Assembly: GCF_020283565.1 (NCBI RefSeq)
Contig: NC_060061.1
Span: 38,229,362 to 38,293,361, forward strand
Length of the DNA: 64,000 nt
Direction of reading: 5' to 3'
From: Trifolium pratense
Lineage: Eukaryota > Streptophyta > Magnoliopsida > Fabales > Fabaceae
Below are positions 11,886-27,790 of the stretch, in pieces. The notes under the pieces were generated by a model that ran no database searches, was not told the origin of the DNA, and saw only the letters and a list, made by a program, of their open reading frames with translations. A program made the position numbers and the translations under genes. Numbering within the stretch: the stretch's first letter is position 1; the number at the start of each line of letters is the position of its first letter.

Positions 11886-12927
11886 TTTCACATATATCAA
11901 TTGTCATACACTACGGTTCCTTCAGCAAGGCACAACAATCCATCATATTGCATAAACTAAAGCCTGAATCAAAATTTTGAATTGACTCAAAAACCCAATC
12001 CATCATATATGAAAACTTGAATTATTTAGGTAGATAAGTCTCTATATCTCCAACAAACCATGATACATGGTTATTTTAAAATGAATAACAGTAACCAAAG
12101 CTTCCAGCTAAAGAAAGGAACGTGTGAATGAATATGTACCCATATTTTGTAAAACCACACATTCACAAAATCACATAGGCTCAGTTTAAGTCAACAAGCT
12201 TTTGATCTCCGCAACAAATTAGCCAAACAAACCAAACCAAAATTGAGACTAAGAAAAATTATCAAAAACAAGAATTCTTTCATATCTGTACATATAAGGC
12301 AAAGGTATGCATCACCTGTAGCATAAAGATCTTATACTTGATAGACTATAAAAAAAAATGTGTATAAGAAAAGGATTCACACATTTTACTCTTATATGAT
12401 AGCAAATTGTAGTGACAGATTCATAGTGAACAACTTTATTTATTTATTTATATTTGATAAGAAATAATTTCAACATTATAAAAGAGTAAATATAAAATTT
12501 AAAATAACTCCCACTAATGAAACATATCAAAAGAATCTTAATTATTTGTCACTTATTCAAATGTTATTTTCAAACTCCCACTAATCAAACATATTAAAAG
12601 AACTAACAATGTCCGTGTTTGCAATGTTACTCTTGAAAACAACGGACCTAAGTTTCTTGATTAAGGGATCAACTAATATAAAATTTTTAACAAGATCAAA
12701 GTGACAATCAAGTAGTCAATTCTCTCCCACTTACCCAAATGATCCTTTTATTCAGGTGTGCTCTCCGCATTAATCATAGGCTTATTCTCCAAATCTTGCT
12801 TCCATTTCTTATAATTTTATGATGTTCAAAATTTTGATGGAAGCATAACAATTATATGTGGAGAAATTCATACTTAAATCAAAACCAGAATGCATTAGTA
12901 TTATCATAAGAGACAAATATAATAGTG

Positions 12928-13260
12928 CAATCACCTTTGGGCAGAATGCACAAACTAAGATCAATGTCTCGGTCAAAACCTCATCAGTCAATTATCTTAA
13001 GGACAAGATATAGCTCAAAATCAAGAAGCTATCACAACGAGGCCAATATAATGGTACAATCACCTTTGGGCAGAATGTACAAACTAAGGTCAAATCCTCA
13101 GTCAAAACCTCAGATGAGTTAATCAATGAGTATACATTGAGCTTTGAAAGTTGTCACCTTTGGGCTGGCAAATTCCTCCGTTCAACGCATTCTCCAATAA
13201 CTTCATCTCAAATTAATTTTTAATTATAACATATAATTATCACCTTTAGGCAGAAAATCA
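12928..13260. repeat. Interspersed repeat cluster CACCTTTGGGCAGAATG
   Basis: The word CACCTTTGGGCAGAATG(C/T)AC recurs at about 12931 and 13061, with shorter derivatives at about 13157 and 13240. The repeats are followed by similar CAAACTAAGRTCAA context. They are in the non-coding interior of the LTR element; short frames here are not credible genes. Confidence 0.6.
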
Positions 13261-15965
13261 CATGTCACAATTAAAAACATTCCTCAAACTACAAAGAAAA
13301 TTCCATCAATTGATATAAGCGGTCCCACTTTGGTGGTAACGGTTTATACCAACGCACAAAATTTTCTTGCATAGGAATCAATAATTAAAAGTTTTCACAT
13401 ATAATTATATGTCTTTAGTTGGGGAGAGAGATCATTACTGTTAAATAGTCAACTCATAAGAGATCATTACTGTGAAACAATCAACTCAATATAATAATAT
13501 ATGCAAATTTACGCAGCGGAAAAAATAAAATAAGAGACTTCCACTTTTATATTATTGAGGATATAAAACAAATTGTCCTGAACTTTTATAAATATCATAG
13601 GACCATGTTTCCTCAATTTAAGTCTCCATACACATTTATAGATAATTGACATGTAAAACTCTCCCACTTGATAGAGAATTATAGTTGAATTACCAATCCA
13701 AAAGTGTTAAAATATTTAAACAAATATTCAACTATTTTCTCTATCACACAATGAACATGTCAAATAGATTGCATTTTATCCATAATAGAACTCTCAAAAT
13801 TAAATTTAAAATACTCTCACTCAATCGAGTAAAATTTTTAAAAATTGGAGTATATACAAGAAGTCAATTGATAATTGTAGAGAGTTTATAATTTTAAAAA
13901 TATTCTGGAAAAACAATAAAACTTTCATATATAATTGCACATTTATTATTTTAAAATGAGTCGATAATATCTTAAAAGAATTTCTCCTAATGTGCAATTA
14001 TATAATAAGTCACAAGAGTATAAATAATTGCACCACTAACCTCCAAGAGTGTGACTTTTTCATCCTTGCAAATAGAATCAATGAGAATCAAAGACCCCGC
14101 GATAAGATATTTGACGGTGTCATCTCAAATAGTCACAAATCAAGTGCAAACCGTTATATCATAATAAAATGACTTCAATAATAATAATCGACCCAACTTA
14201 TATAAATAATAAGTTACAAGGATATCAGTTTTCAATTGCCTTAAATAATTGCTCAAAAACTTTTCTCAGCATGTTTATAGAAATAAGGCAATACATATTT
14301 GGTCATAAACACATGAGTATCCAAATTCTGAACTCAAAATTACGATAAATTGCAGTGTAAATTAATTGCATCACAAAACGTACATCAAGTGCACATCTAT
14401 CACCAACATTGAAATAAAGCATGTGATGCATACCACATAAATGAAAAATAGTAACATCCAAAATTAACAGTCCATAATCTGAATTTGAGCACTTATACCA
14501 TAACACTTTAAATAAAAATTTCTCACCAAATTTCTCTTAACATACTTCACATGGTTGCTGCAAAATAGAATTAGTAGCAATCCCACATAGAACCATTTAA
14601 TTGGTCCCAATATTGAGGAAGAAGACCCACAACATAATTAGAGGGCAAAAGTATTATAGTACTCAACTTAAATCCAATTAAACGGTTGAGAAAAGAAATT
14701 ATCGAATGCAGCACATGTGTATAAACCAAAAGGCTATTAGGATCACACTATACACATGAAGCTATATGTAAACAAAATCTGTGATACAAAGTGACTGGCA
14801 TATGATTTCATAGATACTGTGATACACATTTAGTTTAAATAAGCAATATGAATGACAAGTGACTGGCATCACAATTTCTGAATAAATAAATCCATATAGA
14901 TGCTCGAAACTCCGAAAATATAAGCCGGTAAAAATTGCAAGCCAATCTTTCATGTGCACTCAATTTTAATAACTACAGTGGTTTAACAATAGGCACATGA
15001 AAAATCTTAATTGCCCTTTATAATGAAATCTTGAACCATAATCGACAAATATGCTTTGCAAAATTTGTGAAAGCCAATATGAATGATTTGTGTTGGATCT
15101 ATTGTATTCAGTATATAGTTATTTTCTTAACACTGAATAGACAACAATTGATGTGCTTATTTCATGTTCCAGTTTATCACTTTGTATCTCAAAATTATTA
15201 AGCAAAATTTGTATCGGAACATAGATTATATGATTATAGCACATAAAACAAAGGAGCAATTGAATCTCATACTGGAACCAATTTGAATGCACAATTTCAA
15301 TAACAAAAGTATAGAAAACCGATTAAAAGAAAATACATATTTTAATTCATATATCTACCACTCAAATTGGTATAGCTTAAATCAAGTAAATATTGTCCAC
15401 TCACAATATCTCTCACACATGACTACAAGGGTCGATCTAAATCCAACACATATTAAGGTATTGCAAACTCTAGCAAATCTTTGTTTTAATAGACCAGAAT
15501 TAAACACGAAAACATTACTAATAGCATGGAGAAAGACATAGCATAAATCGTTCCAAACACAGCAACCAATTAATCAGGCTATTGGCAAACAACACAAACC
15601 AATTATATATTGTAATCGGTATAAATAAATAAACATAAACCAATATTGCCTTCAGTTTTGTGTTTCAGTTATAGATTGAGTTTGGTATTATCCATGAGAA
15701 ACCACCGATCATATGATTATGTAGAAATCAACCTTATAAAATTTTATGGTTTCACTGTTAAAACTATATGAAACAGACACGATTGACATCGTCACAAAAA
15801 ATTCAGTCTCTAGAAGTAGAAACACACAATATACCATATCTACCGTATATAAGAATAACCCCAAATTAGTTTGATGAAACAATATTGTTGAATTAAAAAT
15901 TACGATTCAGTATAACACCGTCACCAAACCAAACATATATTAGGGTTCTAACTCATATAATACTA

Positions 15966-15977
15966 GCTCTGATACCA
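15966..15977 (-). other. Primer-binding site (initiator Met tRNA)
   Basis: Minus-strand TGGTATCAGAGC, complementary to the 3' end of plant initiator tRNA-Met, starts 2 bases inside the 5' LTR. Confidence 0.85.
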
Positions 15978-15979
15978 CA

Positions 15980-16439
15980 TGTAATAATTAATAATTTAGA
16001 GATAGATATATTATATGAAATTAGAACACACTTACTTGATAATCATAATCACAAACCATCGTTACCGGAAGCGCACCAATATCGAAACATCGATATACTA
16101 GACAAGGTCTTCCTTTGCCTATCACTTGCTCCGGTCTTTGAGGTCTTTGATGGGGAAGACAACAAATGAGCTTACTGTGTTGTTTGTACGTGACGGCAAA
16201 GGGGACCTAGCCAATCTTATATAAGATCACAACCCTAGTACCACCCATCATGGACTCTAGAGTTGGGCCTACACTTTGTTTCTACACAAATCAGAATTAG
16301 TGTTCAAGCCCATTATTACTGATCACAATTATCGGGCTTAAGCATCATCAAATGGATCACAACAACATCAACCCGTTTTTATTAAAACCAAAACTCACAA
16401 TTGATTGCAGCCCACATAATATTGGAAAATATTCTAACA
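15980..16439 (-). repeat. 5' LTR of the non-coding retrotransposon
   Basis: Right copy of the direct repeat; 5' LTR in element orientation because the primer-binding site abuts it. By analogy with other LTR elements it should hold the promoter; TATAAG-like words occur inside, but no specific site is claimed. Confidence 0.9.
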
Positions 16440-16526
16440 TACTCTTCCATATACGTATACTCTTGCACGTTAATTGGTTTTTTGATAATCACTAGTCCGA
16501 ATATTAATTATTATATAACTGATTTG

Positions 16527-17155
16527 TAGAGGTGGGAACAGGTCAGGCCGGCCTACATGGCCTTAAGGCCTAGCCTACATAGGCTCAGGCCAGGCCAGCC
16601 TATTTCTTTAAATAGAGCAGGCCAATATTTTTTTATAAGCCTATTTAGCTAAAAAAGCCAGGCCGCAGGCCATTAAAAAAGCCTTTGAGGCCTACTAGGC
16701 CGGCCTATTTAAGTTAACATGAATAATATTTTTATTACGATTATTATTTATATATTAAAATTTATACTTTGATTAAATTATAAATCTATTAACTTTTTAA
16801 GTAATTTAAGTTTATTAATCTACATTAGTTTTTAACATATATAAATGTATTATTATAAACTAGAATTGAAATATGATGACATATATAGTCAAATTCTCTA
16901 AAATATCAAATGGAACATTATTTTATTAGTTCATAAGTATATTTCAAAATAAATATAATTATTTATTTAAATATGTTCATATGAAATAGGCTTTTAAACA
17001 GGCTAACAGGCCACATCAGACTTTCAAAAGGCCAGACTCAGGCCTAGAATTTAAGCCTATGATAGGCCACAGGCCAGGCTCAGACCTTCGATTTTTTGAC
17101 AGGCCAGGCTCAGGCTTGGCAAAGCCTAGCTCGGCCTAGCCTATTCCCACCTCTA
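16527..17155. mobile_element. hAT-superfamily MITE (629 bp)
   Basis: The terminal inverted repeats TAGAGGTGGGAACAGG (left) and TAGAGGTGGGAATAGG (complement of right) continue into GGCC-rich subterminal repeats. The perfect 8-bp target duplication CTGATTTG lies at 16519-16526 and 17156-17163. Repeats such as AGGCCAGGCTCAGGC occur many times at both ends, possibly transposase-binding sites. No coding sequence. Confidence 0.9.
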
Positions 17156-17210
17156 CTGATTTGGTTACGAAGCTAATCAAAAAACAAAAGACAAAAAGAG
17201 AAAAAAGGAA

Positions 17211-17911
17211 TTATTCTCTAAGGAATAAAGTTTTAGCCGCGTCGCTCTGGAGAATATCAAATAGACCTTCTGGGGGAGACGCGTGAATGGTAAGATTGGA
17301 ATCTGAAGATGCTCCAAACTTGGCTAAGAAATCCGTGCAATTGTTTTCCTCTCTGAGAGTGTGGCAAAGAGTAGTGTTACTTTGAGAAATTAGTTCTTTG
17401 ATGTCTTGAGTCAACACAACATAGACATGATATAATTTATATTGGGACCTCTTATGAGGTTGATGCAGTGGATGGAATCAGAGTAGACAATCAATTCATC
17501 AATAACCATATTTTTGGCCAAAGTGAGACTCTGATAGATGACAAGTAACTTTGCGAGTAATATGTCTGAGGATCCCTGAATGAAACCCGAGAAAACTGAC
17601 AAATAGTAGCCTGAGTTATTTCTGATAACTCCTCTAAAGTCGGCTCTAGCAGTTGATCCGATGCAACTTCCATCAACATTGAGAATGACACCGAAGTGAT
17701 TATTGTTTTTCTATTTAACATGTATCTCTTCCGAGTTGGTAGTTGAGTGGGGTGAGAAAAAAGAGGTTAGGGTGACAATCATATTTTGAATATTAAAGGA
17801 AAGACAATTAATAGACCAAGATTTGTTTTGTAAACACATCAAATTTCGGTAAAGTGGTTCTTTTGCGTAAAGGAATAGTTTTGGAAAAAGAATCTTATCT
17901 TTTAGAATCAT
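17211..17911 (-). pseudogene. LINE-derived RNase H-like (RVT_3) domain, broken
   Basis: Minus-strand translation gives NVDGSCIGSTARADFRGVI near 17690, then YSDSIHCINLI near 17470 and LREENNCTDFLAKFGA near 17330, stopping at 17211. This order (Asp strand, second Asp, REEN/AD segment) is the RNase H-type domain found at the C terminus of plant non-LTR retrotransposons and related captured genes. It is split by at least one frameshift near 17415 and a stop near 17718. No reverse transcriptase is attached, so it is a fragment. Confidence 0.75.
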
Positions 17912-18480
17912 TAATGCAATTTTTTTTTTTTTTGTCTGTGAGTTTTTAAAATTTGTCTATTATAAAAGGATAGAGAGAGTATTATTTATCATGTATTGAT
18001 GTAATCACAGTTACCATAAAATTCGTATCAAAATAGTATGTATTGCTTGGAAAGTAATGAACGTAGTATTAATTAAATAGTATAATTAGAAAATAATTTT
18101 GTGCCAAAAAAAAAACTACTCCCTCCGGGTTTTTTTATTTGAGGCAAATTTTGTCAGTTATTTTGATTATTTTTTTTTTTTTGGTATAGAGTTATTTTGA
18201 TCTTTTATATACTACTCTAAGAAACAATCATCCAATTTCAACTTAGATATAAGAGCCTTAGATATATACTCTCTCCATGACATTTTATAAGCAACATTCA
18301 TTTTTTTAGGTTCGTTATATAATTAATATATCTGATATATAATATAAACCAAGATACATACACCATAAATGTTTTATCTTTTATTTTTACTTGAAACTTG
18401 AAAACACCGATTGATAGAGAGCTAAAACTATACTAAGGAAAACATAAAGAATGCAAGTAAAATAAAAAATAAAAACATTG
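17912..18480. other. AT-rich spacer with Stowaway-like remnants
   Basis: No gene seen. ACTCCCTCCGGG at 18118 and ACTCTCTCCATGAC near 18268 resemble Stowaway termini, but no matching partner end was identified with confidence. The piece 17936-17990 resembles 44915-44965. Confidence 0.4.
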
Positions 18481-18485
18481 GGATG

Positions 18486-18610
18486 AGATTGGTAGCTTAA
18501 CTGGTTAAACTAGTTGAGCTAAGGGTTATGAAGTTGGAGATCCAAGGTTCAAGTCCTAACAAGAAGAAAAACTAACATAACATTATAATGTATTTGCTTA
18601 TAAAAAAACA
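18486..18610 (+). repeat. tRNA-derived SINE
   Basis: GGTAGCTTAACTGGTTAAAC forms an A-box-like head. GGTTCAAGTCC about 60 bp later is a B-box-like word, followed by an A-rich tail near 18598-18615. It does not make a full cloverleaf. Confidence 0.5.
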
Positions 18611-18788
18611 AATAAAAACATTAATTTCATTTATTATGTTAAAATGTCTAAGAATATTACATATATAAGACTTCTAATGGGCTAAGGCATAAAGCCCAAT
18701 TAGATAACCCAATAACATAAATGTACAACTAACTAATAATATAAATATTATATATCATTAATATATAAATTATTTAACTAGTATGATA

Positions 18789-18805
18789 CCCGTGCCAAGC
18801 ACGGG
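18789..18805 (-). other. Helitron 3' hairpin
   Basis: CCCGTGC, a 3-base loop and GCACGGG form a perfect 7-bp stem. On the minus strand it precedes the terminal CTAG by about 7-10 bases, the canonical position. Confidence 0.75.
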
Positions 18806-19608
18806 GGCAAAACTTTAAAAATTTACTTATTTTTGTTTACAACATAAATAAAAATTATGATGAATAGAGTAACAAAAAACGCATGATAAAAAATAATGGT
18901 CGATTTTTAAAAAATCAAATAACTCATATAATTTCTTTTCGTGATATCTAAATTAATGGTCAAATTTTAGGAAATCAAACTTACGATTTATTGACACCAT
19001 TAACAAAAATAGAAATATTTTAATTAAAGACAAAAAAAATGGAGATTTATTATGCTAAATTATTCAAAGTATTAAAAAAGTCCAAATATAGGCATATGAA
19101 TAGTAAATACATGAAACTACATATAGAAAAGTCTAAATATAGGCATACGAATATTAGATACATGCAATTTCTGATCTTTTTGATATATCAGCCATTGGAA
19201 AATCCCATGTCAAATATACTTTTCAAGTAAATATTCTAAATGAGGTATTTTTTTGGAAAAAGTATATGTCAATATTTAATTTATCATTCATACTAATTAT
19301 ATATTAAAACACATAATTAGTGTTATTCTAAACAACGTTTTTGTTCATTAAATTTGTGTATATTTACTTTGAAGAAAAATATGATATCAATCAAAAAAAT
19401 TATACGTGAATCAAACCGGCAGAAAAAATACGATGACCAAATATCCTGCCAACCATGATAAAATTACTCAACAATTATTCATAACATAGTCTACACCATT
19501 TTAAAATGATGTATCTGAAGAAAAGCAAACCAAAATAGTTCTACAAATAATGTTGAAAAACTAAACACCAGAAAATCATACGAAAAAAAAAGAATTTTGA
19601 AAAAGTAA

Positions 19609-23284
<3,676 letters not shown>

Positions 23285-23397
23285 TTTCTTAAAAATTCAA
23301 GTAAATAAAAAACAATGAAAATAAACAAAGAGATATAACTTTAACTAAAGAGAAGAGAATTGAGAAATGGTGAGTTTTAGGGTTGAGATTAAGGTCC

Positions 23398-23405
23398 TAT
23401 ATATA
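23398..23405 (-). promoter_or_regulatory. TATA box of the RPA1-like gene
   Basis: CTATATATAG lies about 115 bp upstream of the ATG at 23284, with a pyrimidine-rich leader (TTCTCTTCTCTTTAG) between. This is a plausible core promoter carried inside the element. Confidence 0.5.
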
Positions 23406-23699
23406 GTGAAAAAAAAGGACATATGAGTAATTTGGTCAAATTAAATGTTTCCTTTTAAATTACCCTAATAAAAATTTAGGAATGTTTTATGCACATGATT
23501 TGAATCAAGACACAAACAATGACTTTATCCATACCATCCCCACATATTTGCGATCCAAAAAAAAAAGCATAAAAACTATAAGCAACAATCTTCCCCACAT
23601 ATTTCCTTTTTAATACTATTGTGCCACAATTTGACAGTTTTGATTGCTATGAAATAGGATCACCACATTAGTATTACTTTTTATAAACATAATTACATA

Positions 23700-24240
23700 T
23701 TAAATTAATGGACAAATATATGAATGTAAATATATAGAATAATAGTAAACCAAAAAAATAAAATAATAAAATATAGAATAATCAATAATCAATTGCCGGA
23801 AAAAAAAATTATGCCTATCAATATCAATTTGTATTGAATGTAAATAATCAATTCCCTTTTTATATATTATTATTATTATATATTTGATTATTTGAATTTT
23901 TTGTGTAAAAAAAAATTATATAAATAATTAATAACAATTTCCGAAAAAAAAAAAAACTACATATTATGTCTATCAATATAATACAGATGTTGTGACAAAT
24001 TTCCGGAAAAAAAAATTAAATTAAATTAAATGGACAAATATATGAATGTCAATATATAGAATAATCAATTGCCGGAAAAAAAAAAGTATGCCTATCAATA
24101 TCAATTTGTATTGAATGTAAATAATCAATTCCCCTTTATATATTATTATATTATTATATATTTGATTATTTGAATTTTTTGTGTAAAAAAAAATTATATA
24201 AATAATTAATAACAATTTCCGGAAAAAAAAAACTACATAT
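23700..24240. repeat. Direct duplication, about 150-290-bp units
   Basis: GCCTATCAATATCAATTTGT, the following ATAATCAATTCCC, and GATTATTTGAATTTTTTGTG occur at 23813-23920 and again at 24089-24195, together with flanking CCGGAAAAAAAAA words. AT-rich and non-coding, in the 5' part of the Helitron. Confidence 0.75.
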
Positions 24241-24884
24241 TATTAGTGAGCAATCTCATATATTCCTGTTTTATAGTATATCCTACAATTAGTGACAAAT
24301 CTCGGTCATAATACAGATGCTGTGACAAATCTCGGAAAAAAAATTAGTTAACATATTTCCTTTTTAAATATCTATATTCAATACAAATATTGTAGGATGA
24401 TTGTGAGCAAAACATTTGAAATTGAGCAATAAATACAAATATGTGAGGATGAATGTGAGCAAAGCATTTGAAAATTTGCATTAAATGAGGCTTAGAAAAT
24501 AAGCCTCAAATGTATAGTATTAAGATTAAGATTAAGATTAACTACTACTTAATAATTATTTAATTAACTATTACTAATCTTCTATCATACATACATATAC
24601 ACACGAAAAGAACAAGAAAAAATTCAGAATACAAATAGGAACTAGAAGCGCACACAACCTCAAATTCAACACCTAAACAAGTTAGAAACAAAAACAATTT
24701 TGAAAAACACACCAAAAGTTATACCAACAAGAATACAAAAACACATACACACACTAATGAATAAGAAGAACAAACTCAACAACCACAAGAAGAACTATCT
24801 CTCCTCAAAGAGAAGAAATTATCAATGACCGAGGCAAGAGACAAACACCAAGGGGCTTTCATTTAACCAGGACCATCGAGATTC

Positions 24885-25093
24885 TGTTAGAGTGGAAGAG
24901 AGTGAGAGAGAGGGAATAGTTTCATCAATGAGCATTGATTATTATTGATTATATGAATACAATTTATAGAGATACAAATTGTAGTGTATTGCTTGGTTAA
25001 CAAGCTAACTAGAGTAACTAACTCAAGTTAGTTACTAACCAACCAACAAACCTAAAGTAGTTACAACAACCTGTTATAACTAACAAACTAACA
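24885..25093 (-). repeat. LTR-like fragment (Ty1-copia type)
   Basis: Minus-strand sequence runs from TGTTAGTTTGTTAGTTATAA to CACTCTCTTCCACTCTAACA, TG...CA ends typical of short copia LTRs, with a TATAAATTG word inside. Flanking 5-bp duplications do not match, so it may be a partial element. The short frame at 25018-25290 is not a recognisable protein. Confidence 0.4.
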
Positions 25094-25319
25094 ACTAACT
25101 TGCAAAGCAAGTGACTAGCAAAACAGAGGGACAGATGCCACAGCATATGGTACAACATCTTGTGCAACTGATTGAATTGTTCTTCAACAGATCCAACTTT
25201 ACACCCCCGACAAACGCTATTGGTTTCAAGACAAAATAGGAAGCATCCTCCACTCATAGAAAGAATTGGGGTGCCATGATTTTTACCCAAAAATCGTGAT
25301 TTTTAACACGCCTAACATT

Positions 25320-25455
25320 ATTGGGCTTCATGTGTGGATGTATAAATAGTAGGTGGTCCGATAGCGAGCAAATCATGGAAGAGACTCTAATATCATCTTA
25401 AAATTGAGAGTTGTGTCTAACTCAATCCTACAAAACCGGCTTGTAAAGTGAAGAT
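25320..25455 (-). repeat. Dispersed legume-type repeat, left part (interrupted)
   Basis: CTAACTCAATCCTACAAAAC and CGGCTTGTAAAGTGAAGAT match, in reverse, the element at 56618-57030. It continues after the solo LTR at 27688-27790 (TTTATAAACACATATTCAGG, CTTCTTAACACT). Confidence 0.5.
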
Positions 25456-27687
25456 TGTAACACCCTAACCCATACTACCCTTAAAAACGTAATTTTAAAA
25501 ACTTTTCAACAAGTGTAAAGGCAGAGTGCCACGCGGTAATTAAAACACAAGCATACACACAGAGCGTCATGAAATTTAACATGAAAAGCAACAGCGGATT
25601 CAATCAAACCAAGCATGCATATATATACATATATATATATACATAAGCCATATTCATCCCTAAGGATGTCACTTATACAAGAACTAGCATATCAAAAGGT
25701 AACACCGATATACGATGAAAGCCAAGCGAAATCCCCGACTCGATGTTACATTACCAGAGCATTTACTATTTACAACCTCTAGTCAAAAGCTAGTACTAAA
25801 AGGAGTAATCTATGTTAAGTCTCCTCACCAAAAGGTACTTCAACACCAAGCTAAAACAGCAGTCTAAACGTCGGCACAGTCCTCAGCCTGAATATCTGAA
25901 CCCCCAAAGGTCCAGCAAATAACACAAAGCAGAGAGTTAGAAAACATAATCGCATATCATACGAGTATAAGAAAGGTCTCACACTTTCGAACTACATCAT
26001 ACATATTCTAACTCACACCGAAACATCTCACTAAACAATTGTCAATTAATAAAGTTCAACACAATTCAACCAGATAATGTCACATACCATTTATCAAATA
26101 TATGCGCATTTACCCTAAGGTATCTAATGCCAATTAATTCACTGTCATGCCATCCCTAGACATAACTAAATGCATGTGGTACCAAGGTGTCTCACCAACG
26201 GTGGACCAAGAACAGTTTTATATCTTGCTGGATATGTCGGAACTTACCGAACCATCTTATCTCCCTTGGATAAGCCAACACAGTTTTATATCCTGTTGGA
26301 TAGCAACTCCGGACTCATGGATTCATCTAATCCGATCCTCGGCTTCATTATGGACACATAATCCATTTTCGTAATTGGAACCCAAGTTTCCAATGTTCAC
26401 ATACAATCATGAATGCATGTATGCATACACATATCAACCATATGATATTCTCTAGCTCGAAGCTACTCTTTTATGAATGCGGGAACACAATCCTAACACA
26501 TTCACTTAACATTGCAAATTAATGCCAAAACATAACATTGCTCACTTTAAGCTACAACTTATTGCATACACGTTTATCAATCATATAACGATTAACAATA
26601 AGCATTAACAGTATCAACATGTATCAACAATCATGTAAGGATACTCTTAAACCATGTTACAAGTGCCTAATCACACTTACAAACATCAACAAAAATTGCT
26701 GTCACAGAGGCCTTCGCTAAGCGAAGCCTCAGCGAGACATGGCGAACCACGATCCAGGAAGTCACCTGCTCATGGCGAGCATTGGCGAGCTTCAACGAAC
26801 TATTCGCTGAGCGAAGGCTTAGCGAGCCTACGCGAACATCACCAGGGAATCACCTGCTCATGGCGAGCATTGGCGAGCTTCAGCGAACATGTTCGCTACA
26901 GCGAACTCCTGGTCGCTTAGCGAACTATACCAGAAAAATATCTGTTCTTGAGTTTCAATAAGGCGGTTTAACATCAAATCGACTCAAAAATTCATTCAAA
27001 CATGTTTTAAATTCTTATAAACAGCTATTTCAAGCATATATGGTATCAAGGAACATTAATCATCCCTTCCAAACATCCAAATACCTCAAACAATCAAAAT
27101 CATGCCAATTTCTTGGGTTTTAAGAAACTTTCATAAACTTTTTCAACATGATCCAAACACATGCATATTTTTCATGAAATCAAGCTAGTGATTAACACAT
27201 ACAAAGTGATGATGAAGAACATCACACTCACATACAAAAGCTTAATCAAAAGTCTAAAAGAAATTGAGTGGGAGAGTTCGGGAATGGAGACATAGACAAT
27301 CTCCCCTCTTCTTGCCACTCAAGAATCATGAATTCTAATCTCTTACCTTAAGCAAAGATGATGATCCAAGCCTTCTCTTGCTCAAGCTTTCTCTCTTGAT
27401 CAAACCCTAGCCCTTGCTCTATCTTGCTTCTAAGACAAAAGGTCATGAAATGAGCTAAGTCTCATGACAAGGTTCTTTATATACCTCTCCCTAAAAGTCA
27501 TGAACCAAGCCCAAGTGGCTTAGGCCCATTGCCTCTCACGCCCATTAAGCCCAAAACAAAGGTTCTCGCATCTAATAACTTACGTTCGGCTAAATAATTA
27601 TTCGTCGCTCACTAAAATAATAAAAGCCAATTAATAAATAAAATAACATTTAATAAAATATACGAATACGAAAAATGGGTCGTTACA
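25456..27687. mobile_element. 2232-bp solo LTR (Ty3-gypsy-like)
   Basis: The stretch begins TGTAACACCCTAACCC and ends GGGTCGTTACA. It is flanked by a perfect 5-bp duplication AAGAT (25451-25455 and 27688-27692). No internal gag-pol or second LTR is present, so this is a solo LTR left by unequal recombination. TGTAACACCC...GTTACA ends are common in plant gypsy LTRs; the superfamily is inferred. It contains an unusual GC-rich repeat at 26706-26935. Short frames inside are not genes. Confidence 0.8.
26706..26935. repeat. GC-rich repeat of TTCGCTNAGCGAA palindromes
   Basis: The words TTCGCTAAGCGAA, GGCGAGCATTGGCGAGCTTC and GAATCACCTGCTCATGGCGA recur in two main units of about 110 bp (26710-26805 and 26808-26905), then decay. 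The block stands out as GC-rich in an AT-rich LTR. Each palindromic word can pair with itself. Confidence 0.8.
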
Positions 27688-27790
27688 AAGATTGACTCTA
27701 TTTTATAAACACATATTCAGGTCATCTCGCAACTGATGTAGTACTTCTTAACACTTACAATAGCATATGACAGATTAACAAACACTCCCA

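Larger units (their letters stand above)
10629..16439 (-). mobile_element. Non-coding LTR retrotransposon, copia-like, intact ends
   Basis: Two 460-bp direct repeats (10629-11088 and 15980-16439) begin TG and end CA and look identical by eye. The target duplication is TACTC (10624-10628 and 16440-16444). The orientation is minus: the Met-tRNA primer site TGGTATCAGAGC lies just inside the right LTR and a purine tract AAGTGGGAGAA just inside the left LTR. The 4.9-kb interior has no gag or pol frame longer than about 90 codons and is full of short tandem repeats, so it must have moved with enzymes supplied in trans (LARD-like). Identical LTRs suggest a young insertion. Confidence 0.9.

Noticed and set aside
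25018..25290. 90-codon minus frame as a retrotransposon protein
   Set aside because: It overlaps the LTR-like fragment and has no recognisable copia or gypsy motif.
26147..26920. Plus-strand frames of 63-88 codons
   Set aside because: They lie in the solo LTR, overlap in different frames and match no family.
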